A stretch of DNA of 64,000 bases from RPRB01 sp035519675. Its GTDB lineage: Bacteria; Myxococcota; Myxococcia; Myxococcales; Myxococcaceae. Under the pieces are notes generated by a model, which was given only the letters and a program-made list of their open reading frames with translations, was not told the origin of the DNA and searched no databases. Below are positions 63,407-64,000 of the stretch, piece by piece. The position numbers were made by a program, and so were the translations under genes. The DNA lies in contig DATIWB010000002.1 of the NCBI GenBank assembly GCA_035519675.1, positions 55,609 through 119,608 of the forward strand. The letters run 5' to 3'. Position 1 is the first letter of the stretch. The number at the start of each line of letters is the position of its first letter.

Positions 63407-64000
63407 TGCGGTCTGGCCCCCAGCCGCTCGAGCACCCCCACGAAGAGCACCCGCGTCCGCTCCAGCTGGTCCACCCAGTCGGTCAGGGCCGCCAGGTCCT
63501 CACCCTGGGCGGCGGCCCGGGCCGAGGCGATGACCTCCTCGGCCCGGCGGAGCGCCTCGCGCCCGAACTCGCTGCTCCCGGTGAGCTGCCGCACCCGGGG
63601 GATGAGCGCCGAGACCTCGGCCGCGGCGCTGGTCAGCGCGTTCCGCTTTTGCTCCACCTCGGAGGAGATGCGCGCCTCGAGCATGCTGTCCGCTTGCTGC
63701 TCGAGGATGTTCTTCAGCTCCTCCGGGGTGAGGCCGCCCGAGGCGGTGACGGTGATGGACTGCTCGAGGCCGGTCTCCTTGTCGCGGGCGGAGACCGAGA
63801 CGATGCCTTCCGAGTTGATCTCGAAGGTGACCTCGATCTCCACCTCCCCCCGCGGCGCCAGACGCAGGCCGGAGAGGATGAACTCTCCCAGCAGCTCGTT
63901 CTGATGGGCGAGCTCGCTCTCCCCCTGCAGGACCATGATCTTCACCGTGGTCTGCCCGTCGCGGCTGGTGTGGAAGAGCTCGGTCACCGAGGTGGGGACG
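63403..64000 (-). CDS. Hsp70 (DnaK) paralogue, C-terminal part (5' end outside window)
   Basis: About 199 residues of a DnaK-family chaperone. The visible part begins in the substrate-binding domain (VPTSVTELFHTSRDGQTTVK), with VKIMVLQGESELAHQNELLG and RLAPRGEVEIEVTFEINSEG typical of the beta-sandwich, followed by a helical lid with a non-DnaK C-terminus (LFVGVLERLGARPQ). The lid is shorter and lacks the usual disordered acidic tail, so this is a paralogue, not the housekeeping DnaK. Its stop overlaps the TPR gene by 4 nt. It is first of the visible operon. Myxobacterial DnaK paralogues such as SglK and StkA act in motility and surface matters, but I cannot assign this gene to either. Confidence 0.88.
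   Translation of the reverse strand, partial: VPTSVTELFHTSRDGQTTVKIMVLQGESELAHQNELLGEFILSGLRLAPRGEVEIEVTFEINSEGIVSVSARDKETGLEQSITVTASGGLTPEELKNILEQQADSMLEARISSEVEQKRNALTSAAAEVSALIPRVRQLTGSSEFGREALRRAEEVIASARAAAQGEDLAALTDWVDQLERTRVLFVGVLERLGARPQ

Overview
The window is very G+C-rich, with strong G/C bias at third codon positions, and reads as a chromosomal segment of a delta-proteobacterium, most likely a myxobacterium (Myxococcota). Pointers are a 1,403-residue RpoB, a Ser/Thr kinase fused to a beta-propeller, several lipoproteins with Gly/Asp/Pro-rich linkers, tandem VWA lipoproteins, an Hsp70 paralogue operon and a DUF6178-like protein. The genus cannot be fixed from the sequence alone. I see no insertion sequence, phage, CRISPR array or rRNA operon.

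Region 1 (1-17917, mostly minus strand) is the transcription/translation block. In transcription order it runs rlmB, tRNA-Thr(TGT), tRNA-Tyr, tRNA-Gly, tRNA-Thr(GGT), tuf, rpmG, tRNA-Trp, secE, nusG, rplK, rplA, then rplJ, rplL, rpoB, rpoC (rpoC runs off the left edge). This is close to the classic enterobacterial order, but between rplA and rplJ sits a 3.9 kb plus-strand island: an exported MsrA/MsrB pair and a three-part FAD oxidoreductase (cNMP domain, thioredoxin-like domain, TrxR-like domain without the CxxC). rplJ keeps its own L10 leader and a clear -35/-10 promoter, so the split operon can be restarted there.

Region 2 (17925-31614) is mixed. It holds a DsbD-N-like exported protein, a RimK-like ATP-grasp ligase, two paralogous VWA lipoproteins, a DsrE-like protein, a HEAT-repeat lipoprotein, a HAD phosphatase, an uncharacterised helical protein, the helicase HrpB, an MGDG-synthase-type glycosyltransferase, a GNAT acetyltransferase, a possible FliK/HrpP-like protein, ferredoxin FdxA and an archaeal/fungal-type aspartate-semialdehyde dehydrogenase.

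Region 3 (31634-45839) carries tRNA-Cys with its promoter, a SpoIID/LytB lipoprotein, a TonB-like protein and an exported amidohydrolase. It then has a one-carbon cluster (gcvT-gcvH-gcvP, divergent metF, and folD) interrupted by a divergent Lgt-family membrane protein, followed by adenosine deaminase and class 2 PyrD.

Region 4 (45846-58770) carries a Ser/Thr kinase with a C-terminal propeller, an O-antigen ligase-like protein overlapping a small membrane protein, a DUF6178-like protein and a propeller lipoprotein. It continues with a tetraheme cytochrome overlapping engB, a small secreted protein overlapping coaE, and an SDR enzyme overlapping a double-hotdog (MaoC-like) protein whose two halves are in reversed order.

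Region 5 (58885-64000) is the most unusual part: a tightly packed minus-strand operon of an Hsp70 (DnaK) paralogue, a TPR/proline-rich adaptor-like protein, and a ClpA/ClpB-like double-AAA+ ATPase whose last ~300 residues resemble class I release factor RF2 but lack the GGQ loop. I infer a specialised Hsp70-AAA+ chaperone module with a possible ribosome or translation-quality link. I know of no description of it.
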